A DNA stretch of 64,000 nucleotides. Source: Sphaerisporangium corydalis (GTDB lineage: Bacteria; Actinomycetota; Actinomycetes; Streptosporangiales; Streptosporangiaceae). Each line of letters begins with the position of its first letter. The first letter of the stretch is position 1. The position numbers and the translations under genes were made by a program. The notes under the pieces are model-generated. The model was not told where the DNA came from, did not search any database, and saw only the letters and a list, made by a program, of their open reading frames with translations. Positions 39,498-48,071 of the stretch are shown piece after piece. The stretch spans positions 1 to 64,000 of the forward strand of contig NZ_JANZYP010000029.1 of NCBI RefSeq assembly GCF_025506355.1. Reading direction: 5' to 3'.

Positions 39498-40523
39498 TTG
39501 GCCAGGCGTGCGCTGATCACTGGCATCACCGGGCAGGACGGCTCCTACCTCGCCGAGCACCTGCTGGACCAGGGATACGACGTCTGGGGGCTGGTGCGCG
39601 GGCAGGCCAATCCCCGCGTCTCGCGGGTGCGCAAGCTGCTGGGGGACGTCCAGCTCGTCCGGGGCGACCTTCTCGACCAGGGCTCGCTGATCTCCGCTGT
39701 GGAACGTGTTCAGCCCGACGAGGTCTACAACCTGGGCGCCATCTCGTTCGTGCCCATGTCGTGGGAGCAGGCCGAGCTGACGGCCGAGGTGACGGGCATG
39801 GGCGTGCTGCGCATGCTGGAGGCGATCAGGGTCTGCTCGGGGATCACCGCCTCCCGGGGCTCGGGTCCGGGGCAGATCCGGTTCTACCAGGCCTCCTCCT
39901 CGGAGATGTTCGGCCAGGTCCGCGAGACGCCGCAGAACGAGCGCACCCCGTTCCACCCCCGCTCGCCGTACGGCGTGGCCAAGGCGTACGGGCACTTCCT
40001 CACCCAGAACTACCGCGAGTCCTACGGGATGTTCGCCGTATCCGGGATCCTGTTCAACCACGAGTCGCCCCGGCGTGGCGCCGAGTTCGTCACCCGCAAG
40101 GTGACGCTGGGCGTCGCGAGGATCAAGCTGGGCCTGGCCACCGAGCTGCGGCTGGGCAACCTGGAGGCCCGGCGCGACTGGGGCTACGCCGGCGACTACG
40201 TCAAGGCCATGTACCTGATGCTCCAGGCCGGGACCGCCGAGGACTTCGTCATCGGCACCGGCCGCACGCAGTCCGTCCGCGAGCTGGTCGTCGCCGCCTT
40301 CGAGGCCGCCGGGCTCGACTGGGAACGCCACGTCGTCGGCGACCAGGCCCTGCACCGGCCCGCCGAGGTGGACCTGCTGTGCGCCGACCCGAAGAAGGCG
40401 CGGGTCCAGCTCGGCTGGGAACCGTCGGTGCCCTTCGAGGAGCTCGTCGCGATGATGGTCGAGTCCGACATGCGCCTGCTGTCCAACGGCGACGACCTGG
40501 AGCAGGACTCCTCCTGGCCGTGA
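39498..40523 (+). CDS. GDP-mannose 4,6-dehydratase-like NDP-sugar enzyme
   Basis: 341 residues from a TTG at 39498 with AAGGAGG upstream. Extended SDR: ALITGITGQDGSYLAEHLLD (cofactor loop), substrate-region SSSEMFGQVRETPQNE, catalytic Tyr-x3-Lys in SPYGVAKAYGH, RRGAEFVTRKVT and RRDWGYAGDYVKAMY, all typical of Gmd. It makes GDP-4-keto-6-deoxymannose, precursor of fucose, rhamnose or perosamine units. It pairs in divergent orientation with the GT4 operon. Confidence 0.88.
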   Translation: MARRALITGITGQDGSYLAEHLLDQGYDVWGLVRGQANPRVSRVRKLLGDVQLVRGDLLDQGSLISAVERVQPDEVYNLGAISFVPMSWEQAELTAEVTGMGVLRMLEAIRVCSGITASRGSGPGQIRFYQASSSEMFGQVRETPQNERTPFHPRSPYGVAKAYGHFLTQNYRESYGMFAVSGILFNHESPRRGAEFVTRKVTLGVARIKLGLATELRLGNLEARRDWGYAGDYVKAMYLMLQAGTAEDFVIGTGRTQSVRELVVAAFEAAGLDWERHVVGDQALHRPAEVDLLCADPKKARVQLGWEPSVPFEELVAMMVESDMRLLSNGDDLEQDSSWP

Positions 40524-40630
40524 CCCGGCCCTGCCCGGTTTTATGAGCGGCCGGGATCGTTCTGCCCGGCGGGAGTACGGTCCGGTTTCGTGGGCGGCCG
40601 GAATTGTCCTGCCCCGCTTTGCGCGTGTGG

Positions 40631-42748
40631 TCAGCCGCCGTGGGCGCCGTGGAACGGCGTGGTGACGCCCTCGTAGGCGAGGTGCAGGGCCATGCCCAGG
40701 TCGGCGTGGGCCAGGTTGTGGCAGTGGTTCATCCACATCCCGGGGTTGCCGGCGCGGAAGGCCACCTCCCAGACCTCCCCGGGCCGCACGTCGAAGGTGT
40801 CCAGCCACAGGGGGCTGCCCGCCGGGCGGCGGCCGTCGCGGGACAGCACCAGGATCGTGTGCCCGTGCAGGTGCCAGGGGTGGGTGTCGCCGCCCCGGTT
40901 GACCACGGTGAAGCGGACGAGGTCGCCTTCGCGCACCATCTGGGTGGGGATGGAGGGGAACGCCCGGCCGTTGACCGTCTGCGCGTACAGCGGCCGGCCG
41001 CCGGTGAACGTCAGGCCCCGGTCGAGGACGAGGGTGAACCGGCGGTCGAAGCGGCTGCCCGCGTCGAACGGCGTGGCGGCGGGCGTGCCGTACGACAGCG
41101 GGTCGAACTCGGGCCACCCGGCGGTCTCACTGGGTGCGACCGGACTGCTGTCCGTGACGGGCGTGCCTTCTGGGACGGGGGCGTCGGTTGCAGTGGTGGG
41201 GGAGGTGCCGGTGGCGTCCGGGACGAGGTGGAGGCTCGCCGCGCGGCCGTCCACGATCAGCGCCGCCGGTCGCCGTGGCATCGGGAACACCAGGTCGTAC
41301 CGGCCACCCGCGGGCAGCCGAAGCCGGGTCCGGCCCAGCTCACCGGGGCCGTGCAGGTCCCTGCCGTCGATCGCCGCCAGCCGGTACGTCGTGCCGGCGA
41401 GCGCGAACTGGTGCGGGGTGTCGTCGGTGTTGATCAGCCGCAGCCGCACGGGGGCGCCGGGCGGCACCCGCCGCTCGAACGGCCGGTCCTGGTCCCCGAG
41501 CGCGGTCACCCCGGCGAAGGTGTGCACCGGGAGCACGAGATCGGCTCCGGGTGGGACGTTGCCGGTGGCCGGTGGTTCGGTGGTGGCCGTTGGTTCGGTG
41601 GTGGGCGAGGCGAGGTCGGTGGTGGGTGGGACGTGGTCGGGGTCGGCGGCGCTCCCGTCGGCCGCCGTCCGGGGAGTGACGATGAGCGTCCCGTAGAGGC
41701 CCATCTTCACCCCACGGTCCGACACTTCGTGCGTGTGGTACCAGTACGTCCCCACCTGCGTGGCGCGGAAGCGGTACACGAACTCCCGGCCGGGCAGAAC
41801 GGCCTCCTGGGTGAGACCGGGGACGCCGTCCTCGCCGGAGGCCACGTCGTAGCCGTGCCAGTGCAGGGTCACGCCCGCCGCGATGTCGGAGTTGCGGAGC
41901 CGTACCTCCACCAGGTCGCCCTCGGCGGCGGTGACCGGCGGGCCGGGGACCCGGCCGTCGAAGGTCCACGCTTCGACACGTCGCCCGGAGGAGAGAGTGA
42001 TCGTCGCGGTCCGGGCGGTCAGGGTGTACCGGCGCACCGTGCCACCGGGCGCGGGCGTGACCGGCCCCCGCAGGTCGGTCACCGGCCGCCCCGGCCGATC
42101 GCTGGTGTCGACCGCCCTCATGCCGGCCGGACCCATGGCGCCCGGGTGGGTGCGGGCCATGCTCATGGGGCTGCCGGCGTCCGGGGGGCCGCCGCCGGTG
42201 TCGGTGGCCGGGGCGGGGACGAACGCGAGGCCGGCGCCGAGCAGGCCCGCCGCCAGCGTCGCGGCCGCCGCCGCCCGCAACCTCGGGGCGGGAGACGCGA
42301 CGACCCGCCAGGTCACCAGCACGGCCACCCCGACCAGGGCCAGGGTGAGCAGCCCGGTGCTCAACGTCGCCGGATACCCGACCAGGAGCGTGACCACCGG
42401 CCCTGCCGCCGCCGAGAACCCGGCTCCGAACAGCGGCACCACGACGACCGGCTTCGTGAGCGCGTCCGTCGTCAGGAGGCGGGGCGCGGCCAGGACGGTC
42501 GCCGCGAGCGCGGCCACGACCAGCAGTGGCACGGTGAGGGTGATCTTCTCCTGGACGAACCACCACCCGGAGAAGCCGAGCGCCACCGTCAGCCCCACCC
42601 GGGCCAGCGACGCCACCAGCGCGACGGCGAACAGGGCCGCCGCCACCCGGGCGCGCCGGGTGGCGGCGGTGGCGCCCGCGCCGAGCCACGCCAGGGCGGC
42701 GACGACCCCGGCGAGCAGGTCGAGCGCCGTCAGGCTCGCGACGGTCAT
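40631..42748 (-). CDS. Multicopper oxidase with N-terminal membrane domain
   Basis: 705 residues from the ATG at 42748 (ATGA overlap with the DUF6220 gene). The first ~170 residues contain about five membrane spans; the copper oxidase follows outside the membrane. Copper motifs: LHWHGYD, YWYHTHEVSDRG, then HPWHLHGHTILVL and the type-1/trinuclear HCHNLAHADLGM at the end. Met of the final motif is the axial T1 ligand. A membrane-fused layout is less common than the secreted two- or three-domain laccase forms. It probably oxidises copper, phenols or a lipid-linked substrate at the cell surface. Confidence 0.9.
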   Translation of the reverse strand: MTVASLTALDLLAGVVAALAWLGAGATAATRRARVAAALFAVALVASLARVGLTVALGFSGWWFVQEKITLTVPLLVVAALAATVLAAPRLLTTDALTKPVVVVPLFGAGFSAAAGPVVTLLVGYPATLSTGLLTLALVGVAVLVTWRVVASPAPRLRAAAAATLAAGLLGAGLAFVPAPATDTGGGPPDAGSPMSMARTHPGAMGPAGMRAVDTSDRPGRPVTDLRGPVTPAPGGTVRRYTLTARTATITLSSGRRVEAWTFDGRVPGPPVTAAEGDLVEVRLRNSDIAAGVTLHWHGYDVASGEDGVPGLTQEAVLPGREFVYRFRATQVGTYWYHTHEVSDRGVKMGLYGTLIVTPRTAADGSAADPDHVPPTTDLASPTTEPTATTEPPATGNVPPGADLVLPVHTFAGVTALGDQDRPFERRVPPGAPVRLRLINTDDTPHQFALAGTTYRLAAIDGRDLHGPGELGRTRLRLPAGGRYDLVFPMPRRPAALIVDGRAASLHLVPDATGTSPTTATDAPVPEGTPVTDSSPVAPSETAGWPEFDPLSYGTPAATPFDAGSRFDRRFTLVLDRGLTFTGGRPLYAQTVNGRAFPSIPTQMVREGDLVRFTVVNRGGDTHPWHLHGHTILVLSRDGRRPAGSPLWLDTFDVRPGEVWEVAFRAGNPGMWMNHCHNLAHADLGMALHLAYEGVTTPFHGAHGG

Positions 42749-43179
42749 CGCACGGGTGCGGTCTCGCCGGGGGCCGTCGCGCCGGCGAAAAGCCTGGCCT
42801 GGCGGAACACCATGGCGGAGACCCCCATGATGGCGAGTCCGTTGAGCGCGTGCAGGCCGAGGACGATCAGGCTCGGGGTCGTGGTGTTGCCTGCGCTGTC
42901 GTCCAGCGCGCCGCCCAGCACGATGATCAGCACCTGGACGATGACCAGGCCGAGCGGGGCGATGCTCATCCCGATCAACCTGCCTGGTGCCTTCGCGATG
43001 GCGGCGGCGACGGTGGCGAGCACGGAGAGCAGCGGGATGATCATCATGCCGGTCATGCTGTGCAGCGCGAACGAGCCGTCCTCCTGTGGCTTGTCGAACG
43101 CGCCGACCGCCGCGAGGTAGAACTGCACGACCACGGAGAGCAGCAGAAGGCCGGCAAGGACGGCATAGGCCTTGCGCAC
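42745..43179 (-). CDS. DUF6220 four-TM membrane protein
   Basis: 144 residues from the GTG at 43179 with GGAGG 6 nt upstream. Four hydrophobic segments; His and Met in FALHSMTGMMIIPLL and HALNGLAIMGVSAMVFR could bind heme or copper, as in small membrane cytochrome-like proteins. DUF6220 proteins accompany copper oxidases in actinobacteria. Translationally coupled to the oxidase. Confidence 0.83.
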   Translation of the reverse strand: MRKAYAVLAGLLLLSVVVQFYLAAVGAFDKPQEDGSFALHSMTGMMIIPLLSVLATVAAAIAKAPGRLIGMSIAPLGLVIVQVLIIVLGGALDDSAGNTTTPSLIVLGLHALNGLAIMGVSAMVFRQARLFAGATAPGETAPVR

Positions 43180-43272
43180 GGGGTACCTCCATCGGTAGGG
43201 GGTGGTACCGCGATCGTGGCCGACACGACCTCGCCAGGTCGTCCGTCGAGCAGCGTCTTATCCGCTACGCCC

Positions 43273-43380
43273 CAGGGAGTACTTCCGCCCATCCCAGATA
43301 CACAGGGAGTACTCCCGCCCTCCCACACCCTCGCCCCACCAACACGGATACCACCGCCCGCGCAGCTCGTACTTCCGCCC
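43273..43380. repeat. Three copies of an 18-bp GTACT motif
   Basis: CAGGGAGTACTTCCGCCC (43273-43290), CAGGGAGTACTCCCGCCC (43303-43320, containing the palindrome GGGAGTACTCCC) and CAGCTCGTACTTCCGCCC (43363-43380). A fourth variant is at 50251-50268. They could be recombinase arm sites. Confidence 0.6.
43353..43373. repeat. 21-bp direct repeat, left copy (candidate attL)
   Basis: Identical to 50240-50260 (starts ACCGCCCGCGCAGC, ends GTACT). It lies 254 bp from an integrase remnant. Together the two copies bracket a 6.9-kb segment with recombinase and ligase remnants. Confidence 0.6.
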
Positions 43381-43626
43381 CCCACACTCGCCCCACCAAC
43401 GCGAATGCCAAGGACATCCGCCCCGACCTGATCACCCCCACCGGCAATCGCAAAGGAAAAAGCCCGAGCCTGGCCAGCATCTACCGCGCGCTCGCCGAAC
43501 ACGCCAAGACGCAGGCCTACCCCGAAGCCGTCGACCAGGCCCACACCGAGTTCGCCACGCTCCCGACCCAGGACCTGACACAAGCTCACCGCGGGTCGGC
43601 GATATGCGCCCGTTTTCCGGCGAGTA

Positions 43627-43884
43627 CTACGGCGTCCCCTTGACGCGGGCGCGGTCGTAGCCCAGGCGGGCGTGGCCGGTGTGCGGGCAGATGTCGGCGG
43701 CCGCGGGCCGGCGGGCCGGGGCGGGGCGGCGCATCGACAGGAACAGCGGGCCGCTGGTGCGCGAGGTCTCATCGGGCAGGCGCAGCAGCCGGGGGAGCAG
43801 GTGTCCCAGTACACCTATTCGATCGCCCCGCCCTTGGAGCGGACCGGGGCGCGCGGGTTGTTCGTCTCGGGGCATGACGAGCAT
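43627..43884 (-). pseudogene. Tyrosine-recombinase remnant 1 (internal fragment)
   Basis: The 85-codon open stretch includes LLPRLLRLPDETSRTSGPLF, LSMRRPAPARRPAAADICPH and TGHARLGYDRARV. This is the segment before the catalytic HxxR box in a family of actinobacterial phage-type integrases. It stops before that box; no catalytic residues remain. Homologous residues appear again, with different sequence, in the remnant at 46640-47049, so two integrases once existed here. Confidence 0.72.
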
Positions 43885-44116
43885 CGGACCCGGGCCGGTT
43901 CCGCCGCAAGTCCACCCCGCCCAGCCTGCCCGCTGCGGTCTGGATCAACGAACCTGCCAAGGAGGAATCCAACTCCGATAAAGAACAAGCTTCCTAATAC
44001 GTCTCAAACGGTTTGACAGCTACCGTTGCCGTACCTATGCGGCCACAACCAGCGAGATCACGATCTGTCACTGGAGTATTAGCTGCCGAGGCTCCCGGTC
44101 GTTGTGGCGGGAGGTC

Positions 44117-44524
44117 TCAGGCTCCTGCTTTCGGGATCCAGCTCTTGTGGACGAATTCGAGCCGGTTGTCGTCGAGGTCGATGACGTTCGCGGCGTAATA
44201 GCCGTCGCTGAAGTACGTGCGCATCGCGGGAGGACCGTCGTCCCTGCCGCCCGCCTGCAAGGCCGCAACGTAGGCGGCGTCGACCGTTGCCTGCTCCTCG
44301 GCTGCCAGGCCGAGGTAGAACCCGGTCTCGCCGGCCGTGCGCTGACGAAGCCAGATGCTGTTACCGCCTTCGCTGATCAGGCCCCAGAGATCGGGCACGC
44401 TGGAGGGGCCCGAGGTGGAGTCGTACTTGAGGAACTCCTGCCACCCCAGGGGCTTGAGGGCCGCGGTGTAGAAAGCCAGCGAGCGAACGGGGTCGCTTAC
44501 CGAGATGTAGACGTGGTCGATCAT
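44117..44524 (-). CDS. VOC-family (glyoxalase-like) protein
   Basis: 135 residues from the ATG at 44524 (IDHVYISVSDPVRSLAFYTA). Paired beta-alpha-beta-beta-beta units are visible, with metal-ligand candidates His4 in the first strand and Glu in DNRLEFVHKS at the end. The substrate is unknown; members include glyoxalase I, dioxygenases and antibiotic-binding proteins. A TetR gene lies upstream on the same strand, and two operator-like sites stand in between. Confidence 0.86.
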   Translation of the reverse strand: MIDHVYISVSDPVRSLAFYTAALKPLGWQEFLKYDSTSGPSSVPDLWGLISEGGNSIWLRQRTAGETGFYLGLAAEEQATVDAAYVAALQAGGRDDGPPAMRTYFSDGYYAANVIDLDDNRLEFVHKSWIPKAGA

Positions 44525-44612
44525 GTGAGGTGCCCCCCGTTGATGTGCTGACGTTCGGCGCGAGTTGCGCTGCCACGTGGCTCGATGCATCACCGTACCT
44601 TCTATTTTACAC

Positions 44613-44623
44613 CTGTCAAACAG
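44613..44623. promoter_or_regulatory. Operator-like site CTGTCAAACAG (1)
   Basis: An imperfect palindrome 89 bp upstream of the VOC start, next to a TAAAAT-like -10 on the minus strand. It shares its sequence with 44742-44754, and part of it (GTTTGACAG) recurs at 44011-44019. Confidence 0.5.
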
Positions 44624-44741
44624 TTGGCCGTGGAGGCATCGAGACCTCCGCGCCACCCGCGGGGCCGCCTCATCCACTCGTGCACGCGCTCGCGATGATC
44701 CACCGGCTGCGGACGAACGGCCCCGGGCCCGGCATGCAGGG

Positions 44742-44754
44742 TCTGTCAAACAGA
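44742..44754. promoter_or_regulatory. Operator-like site TCTGTCAAACAGA (2)
   Basis: An inverted repeat (TCTGT/ACAGA) just past the TetR stop, with the same CTGTCAAACAG core as at 44613. The likely target is the TetR protein encoded directly upstream. Confidence 0.5.
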
Positions 44755-44782
44755 CGGGAGTGAAAGGCGTTAAGGCCCCGCG

Positions 44783-45376
44783 CTAGCCGCGGGGCCGCCT
44801 CATCCACTCGGGAAGCAGAGAGTACGCGACAGACGCGACGTCAGCGGCGTCTTGCTCTCCCCTAGCGCCAGTGAGCAGCACGGCATACAGGCCGGCCGAG
44901 ATGTAGATGTCCTCGGCGGCGGAGTTCACCGTTGCCGGTGCCCCGAACTCGGCTCGGTAGCGATGTATCTGGGCCAGCACGATGTCGGCGAGGCCGGGCA
45001 GCACGGAATGCGTTTGATAGCTGTCGGCCAGACGCACGAGTTCGCCATTGGCGCGCAGCAGTTCGACGATCTTGCGCAAGCTGTCGACGCCAACGACGTC
45101 GGGGGTGAGACCATCGCGTCGCGCGGCGGTGTCTTGGGTCATGAGATGCTCAAAACTGTCGAGAATCGCGTGCCAGGCCGCTTCCTCCAGACTCACGAAG
45201 TGGTTGTAGAAGGTCGCTCTGGTGATCCCGGCCGCTGAGCTCACCGCGGATATGGTGAGATCGTTTTCGTGTGCGACGTGCCGCAGAGCCGCCATCATGC
45301 GGTCACGTGATCGACTGGTTCGCGGATCGTCCGGCGACGAACGTCCTCTCGCTTTCGACATGTCTGTTCGGCTCAT
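44783..45376 (-). CDS. TetR/AcrR-family regulator
   Basis: 197 residues from the ATG at 45376 (alternatives at 45361 and 45427 have equally weak RBSs). The N-terminal HTH spans about 25-70, with ISAVSSAAGITRATFYNHF as recognition helix and LEEAAWHAIL after it. The C-terminal ligand domain is unassigned. It probably represses the VOC gene downstream through the CTGTCAAACAG sites. Confidence 0.85.
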   Translation of the reverse strand: MSRTDMSKARGRSSPDDPRTSRSRDRMMAALRHVAHENDLTISAVSSAAGITRATFYNHFVSLEEAAWHAILDSFEHLMTQDTAARRDGLTPDVVGVDSLRKIVELLRANGELVRLADSYQTHSVLPGLADIVLAQIHRYRAEFGAPATVNSAAEDIYISAGLYAVLLTGARGEQDAADVASVAYSLLPEWMRRPRG

Positions 45377-45495
45377 CTCGTGCGGCGCGCCTTCGCGCCT
45401 GAGACCACGCTGGCGAGCGTCGTTCACCGATAATAGATTGTCTGCCGGCGTGCCGGAACTGAAGGCCCGCTCGGCTGTCGATCGCCTTGAAGTGA

Positions 45496-45744
45496 CAACC
45501 GGACGCGGGGTACCGCGCCGGCACGCTGACCGAGATCCTCGCCCCGCTCGCGCGGCCCACGCCGCCCTTCGACGGGCCGGTGCCCCGTGAACAGGCCAGG
45601 CACGCCCGCTGGGTGGACCCGGTGCTGGCCGGAGAGGTGCAGTACGCCGAGTGGACCCACGAGGGCATGCTCCGCCGCCCCTCCTGGCGCGGCCTGCGCG
45701 ACGACAAGGACCCGCGTGACATCACCCGCGAAGACCGCTCGTGA
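45496..45744 (+). pseudogene. ATP-dependent DNA ligase C-terminal remnant
   Basis: After an in-frame stop at 45493-45495 the frame reads YRAGTLTEILAPLARPTPPF, then RWVDPVLAGEVQYAEWTHEG and MLRRPSWRGLRDDKDPRDIT, ending at TGA. This is the OB-fold end of the LigD/LigC-type ATP-dependent DNA ligase; the nucleotidyltransferase part with the active-site Lys is missing. There is no start codon. It is a fragment, inside the proposed decayed element. Confidence 0.78.
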
Positions 45745-45826
45745 GCCGGCCGGGCACGCCGGCCGATCACCTTGGGAGGGCGTGAGGGGACATCTTGGGA
45801 TTTGCGGCATGTCGTAGCTTGGAGAT

Positions 45827-46645
45827 ATGGAGCCTAGAGGGCCGCTTGGGGAGTTTCTCCGGGCTCGACGGCAGGCCACGAGCTTGGGGCAGGTCGGGCT
45901 GACCACCACCGGGCGGCGCCGCACACCGGGGCTGCGCCGCGAGGAGGTCGCCCTGCTGGCCGGGGTCAGCACCGACTACTACATCCGCCTGGAACAGGGC
46001 AGGGAACGCCGCCCGTCGGACCAGGTGCTCCACGCCCTGGCGCAGGTACTCCAGCTCGACGACGAGGCCAGCGCGCATCTGTACCGGCTCGCGCACCCAT
46101 CCTCCTACGATCTCCAGGCCAGTAGGCCCTCCGACGAGGTGGGCGCGAACATCTTGCGGCTGATCGGCAGATGGGACGACGTCGTGGCCTTCGTGGTGAA
46201 CCACAGGCTGGACGTGCTATCCAGGAATGTGGCGGCCACCGCCCTCTACGGCGCGATGGAGCACCGGGAGAACCTGCTGCGACTGGTATTCCTCAACCCC
46301 GATTCACGGGCGTTCTACCGGAACTGGGAAGAGGATGCCATCTCCAAGGTGGCCCATGCCCGTGCCGTGGCGAGCCTGGGCCACCGCGATCGGGCGACGC
46401 ACGAACTGGTGGGGGAACTCTCCCTCAAAAGCGAGGATTTCCGATCGATGTGGGCACGTCACGACGTCCGGGTCGAGGCCCGCCAGAACATCTACCTGCA
46501 CCACCCGGAGGTGGGCGACGTGATACTTCTGCACGAGACCCTGTCCGTCGACAGCGCACCAGGGCTGCGCGTCTTCACCGGCCAGACCGAACCCGGCAGC
46601 TCGTCGGAGGCGGCCATCGCCAATCTCGTCGACCGGTACCAGTAA
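45827..46645 (+). CDS. XRE-family regulator with MmyB-like ligand domain
   Basis: 272 residues. HTH at about 6-75 (LGEFLRARRQATS, then RTPGLRREEVALLAGVSTDY and YIRLEQGRERRPS). The MmyB-like PAS-type domain (about 100-270) has VVNHRLDVLSRNVAATALYG, NLLRLVFLNPDSRAFYRNW and FTGQTEPGSSSE. Members usually control a neighbouring oxidoreductase; here the 3' neighbour is an integrase remnant and the target may have been lost or be elsewhere. Confidence 0.92.
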   Translation: MEPRGPLGEFLRARRQATSLGQVGLTTTGRRRTPGLRREEVALLAGVSTDYYIRLEQGRERRPSDQVLHALAQVLQLDDEASAHLYRLAHPSSYDLQASRPSDEVGANILRLIGRWDDVVAFVVNHRLDVLSRNVAATALYGAMEHRENLLRLVFLNPDSRAFYRNWEEDAISKVAHARAVASLGHRDRATHELVGELSLKSEDFRSMWARHDVRVEARQNIYLHHPEVGDVILLHETLSVDSAPGLRVFTGQTEPGSSSEAAIANLVDRYQ

Positions 46646-47049
46646 GAAATGACCTTGAGTTCGTTGGGCTCGTTGTGGCCTGCGTAGCCCCAGGACCTGG
46701 GCCACCACCGTTCGGTGAACCAGGGGTCGGTGAGTTGGACGTAGATGCCCAGGGAGCGCAGGTTCCGATGGCCGGACAGAGCCATGAGCATGGAGGATGA
46801 CCAGCCGTCCTCGCCCAGGTGGGTCAGCCGGGAGTGGCGCAGTTGGTGAAGGGTGTAGCCGGCACCGGTCGAGTCGATGCTCTTGGTCAGCTGCTTGAAC
46901 AGGTACTCGGCGCGTTCGCAGGACAGGCGGGCGCGTCCGGTGACCGGGCACAGATCGGCTGCGGCTGGAGTGCGGGCTGGGCCGGGCCGCCGGTCGGTGA
47001 GGAAGACAGGCCCGCGGGTGCGGCCGGCGAGTAGTCGGGGAACCTCAGC
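46640..47049 (-). pseudogene. Tyrosine-recombinase remnant 2 (C-terminal catalytic part)
   Basis: An open frame from just after a stop (47050-47052) encodes VPRLLAGRTRGPVFLTDRRP, TPAAADLCPVTGRARLSCER, then YTLHQLRHSRLTHLGEDGWS, SSMLMALSGHRNLRSLGIYV and a C-terminal tail. The HxxR box (HQLRH), the second histidine/Arg (SGHRN) and the nucleophilic Tyr (LGIYV) are intact. The N-terminal core-binding domain and the first catalytic Arg are gone, as is any start codon. It converges on the XRE gene and its tail overlaps that gene's end. Confidence 0.82.
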
Positions 47050-47126
47050 TCAGCATTTCGGAGAACACGACCGCGTCGCTAGTCGGCGGCTAATCGCATG
47101 TTGCGAGCAGGCGCCGGCCTCGGGGG

Positions 47127-48071
47127 TCAACGGGGCCGTGAGCGGAAGGTGCGGCGGTAGGTGTCCGGGGGCACGCCGACCGTGCGGTTGAAGTGCCGGC
47201 GCAGCGTCGTGGCGGTGCCCATGCCGGTGGACGCTGCGATGGTGTCGATACTGTCGTCGGTTTTCTCCAGCAGTTCCTGGGCGTGGCGGATCCGCTGGGT
47301 CAACAGCCATCGCAGGGGGGTGGTGCCGGTCGCCGCTTTGAAGTGGCGGCCCAGGTGGCGTGAGCTCATCCGCGCCCGGCGAGCCAGGTCCTCCACTGTC
47401 AGCGGCTGGTCAAGCCGTTCGATGATCCAGGGAAACAGGGCGGCGAGCGGGTGGTCGTCCTGGGCGGGCACCGGGGTGGTGACAAACTGGGCTTGGCCGC
47501 CGGCCCGGTGCGGTGGTACGACCAGGCGGCGGGCGACGGCGTTGGCGATCGACGCGCCGTGGTCGAGGCGGACGAGGTGCAGGCAGAGGTCAAGCGCGGC
47601 GGCCTTGCCGGCGGAGGTGAGCACGCTGCCGTTGTCGACGTAGAGCACGTCCGGGTCGACCTCCACCCGGGGGTGGCGGGCGGCCAGAGCCTCGGTGTGC
47701 GCCCAGTGCGTGGTCGCGCGCTTTCCGTCCAGCAGGCCAGCTGCGGCCAGCACGAACGCGCCCGTGCAGAGGGAGGCCACGCGCGCGCCCGCCTCGTGAG
47801 CCGCGCGCACCGCGTCGACCAGGTCGGCGGGCGGATCCTCGTCGATATCGGCCCTTCCGGGGACGATCACGGTGTCGGCGTGCCGGAGCCGGTCGAGCCC
47901 GAGGTCGGGCTCCAGCCGGAATCGGCCGACCTGCACGGCGACCGGCCCGCAGACGGTGACGTCGTACCAGGGGACCGTCACGCCGTCCGGGGCGGCGGTG
48001 AAGACCTCGTGTGCCAGGGACAGTTCGAAGTGCAGCGTGCCGTCGGTGACGGCCAGCGCGACAGTGTTCAT
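47127..48071 (-). CDS. GlxA-type regulator (DJ-1/PfpI domain + AraC HTH)
   Basis: 314 residues from the ATG at 48071, chosen because an inverted repeat lies just upstream; an in-frame ATG at 48092 would put one half-site inside the gene. The N-terminal DJ-1/PfpI domain (about 1-180) has VASLCTGAFVLAAAGLLDGK around the nucleophile-elbow Cys. The C-terminal AraC HTH ends with FNRTVGVPPDTYRRTF. It is divergent from the saccharopine dehydrogenase-like gene, its likely target. Confidence 0.9.
   Translation of the reverse strand: MNTVALAVTDGTLHFELSLAHEVFTAAPDGVTVPWYDVTVCGPVAVQVGRFRLEPDLGLDRLRHADTVIVPGRADIDEDPPADLVDAVRAAHEAGARVASLCTGAFVLAAAGLLDGKRATTHWAHTEALAARHPRVEVDPDVLYVDNGSVLTSAGKAAALDLCLHLVRLDHGASIANAVARRLVVPPHRAGGQAQFVTTPVPAQDDHPLAALFPWIIERLDQPLTVEDLARRARMSSRHLGRHFKAATGTTPLRWLLTQRIRHAQELLEKTDDSIDTIAASTGMGTATTLRRHFNRTVGVPPDTYRRTFRSRPR

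Larger units (their letters stand above)
43180..43626 (+). other. Left edge of decayed element; possible gene remnant
   Basis: After the repeats at 43273-43380, the + strand carries an uninterrupted frame from about 43398 to 43643. It encodes KDIRPDLITPTGNRKGKSPS and SIYRALAEHAKTQAYPEAVD, which looks coding but has no start codon or recognised family. It is probably a truncated gene belonging to the decayed element to the right. Confidence 0.35.

Noticed and set aside
39698-39718. Another GGAACGTGTTC sequence resembling a KstR box
   Set aside because: It lies inside the dehydratase coding region and lacks the outer A of the consensus; probably chance.
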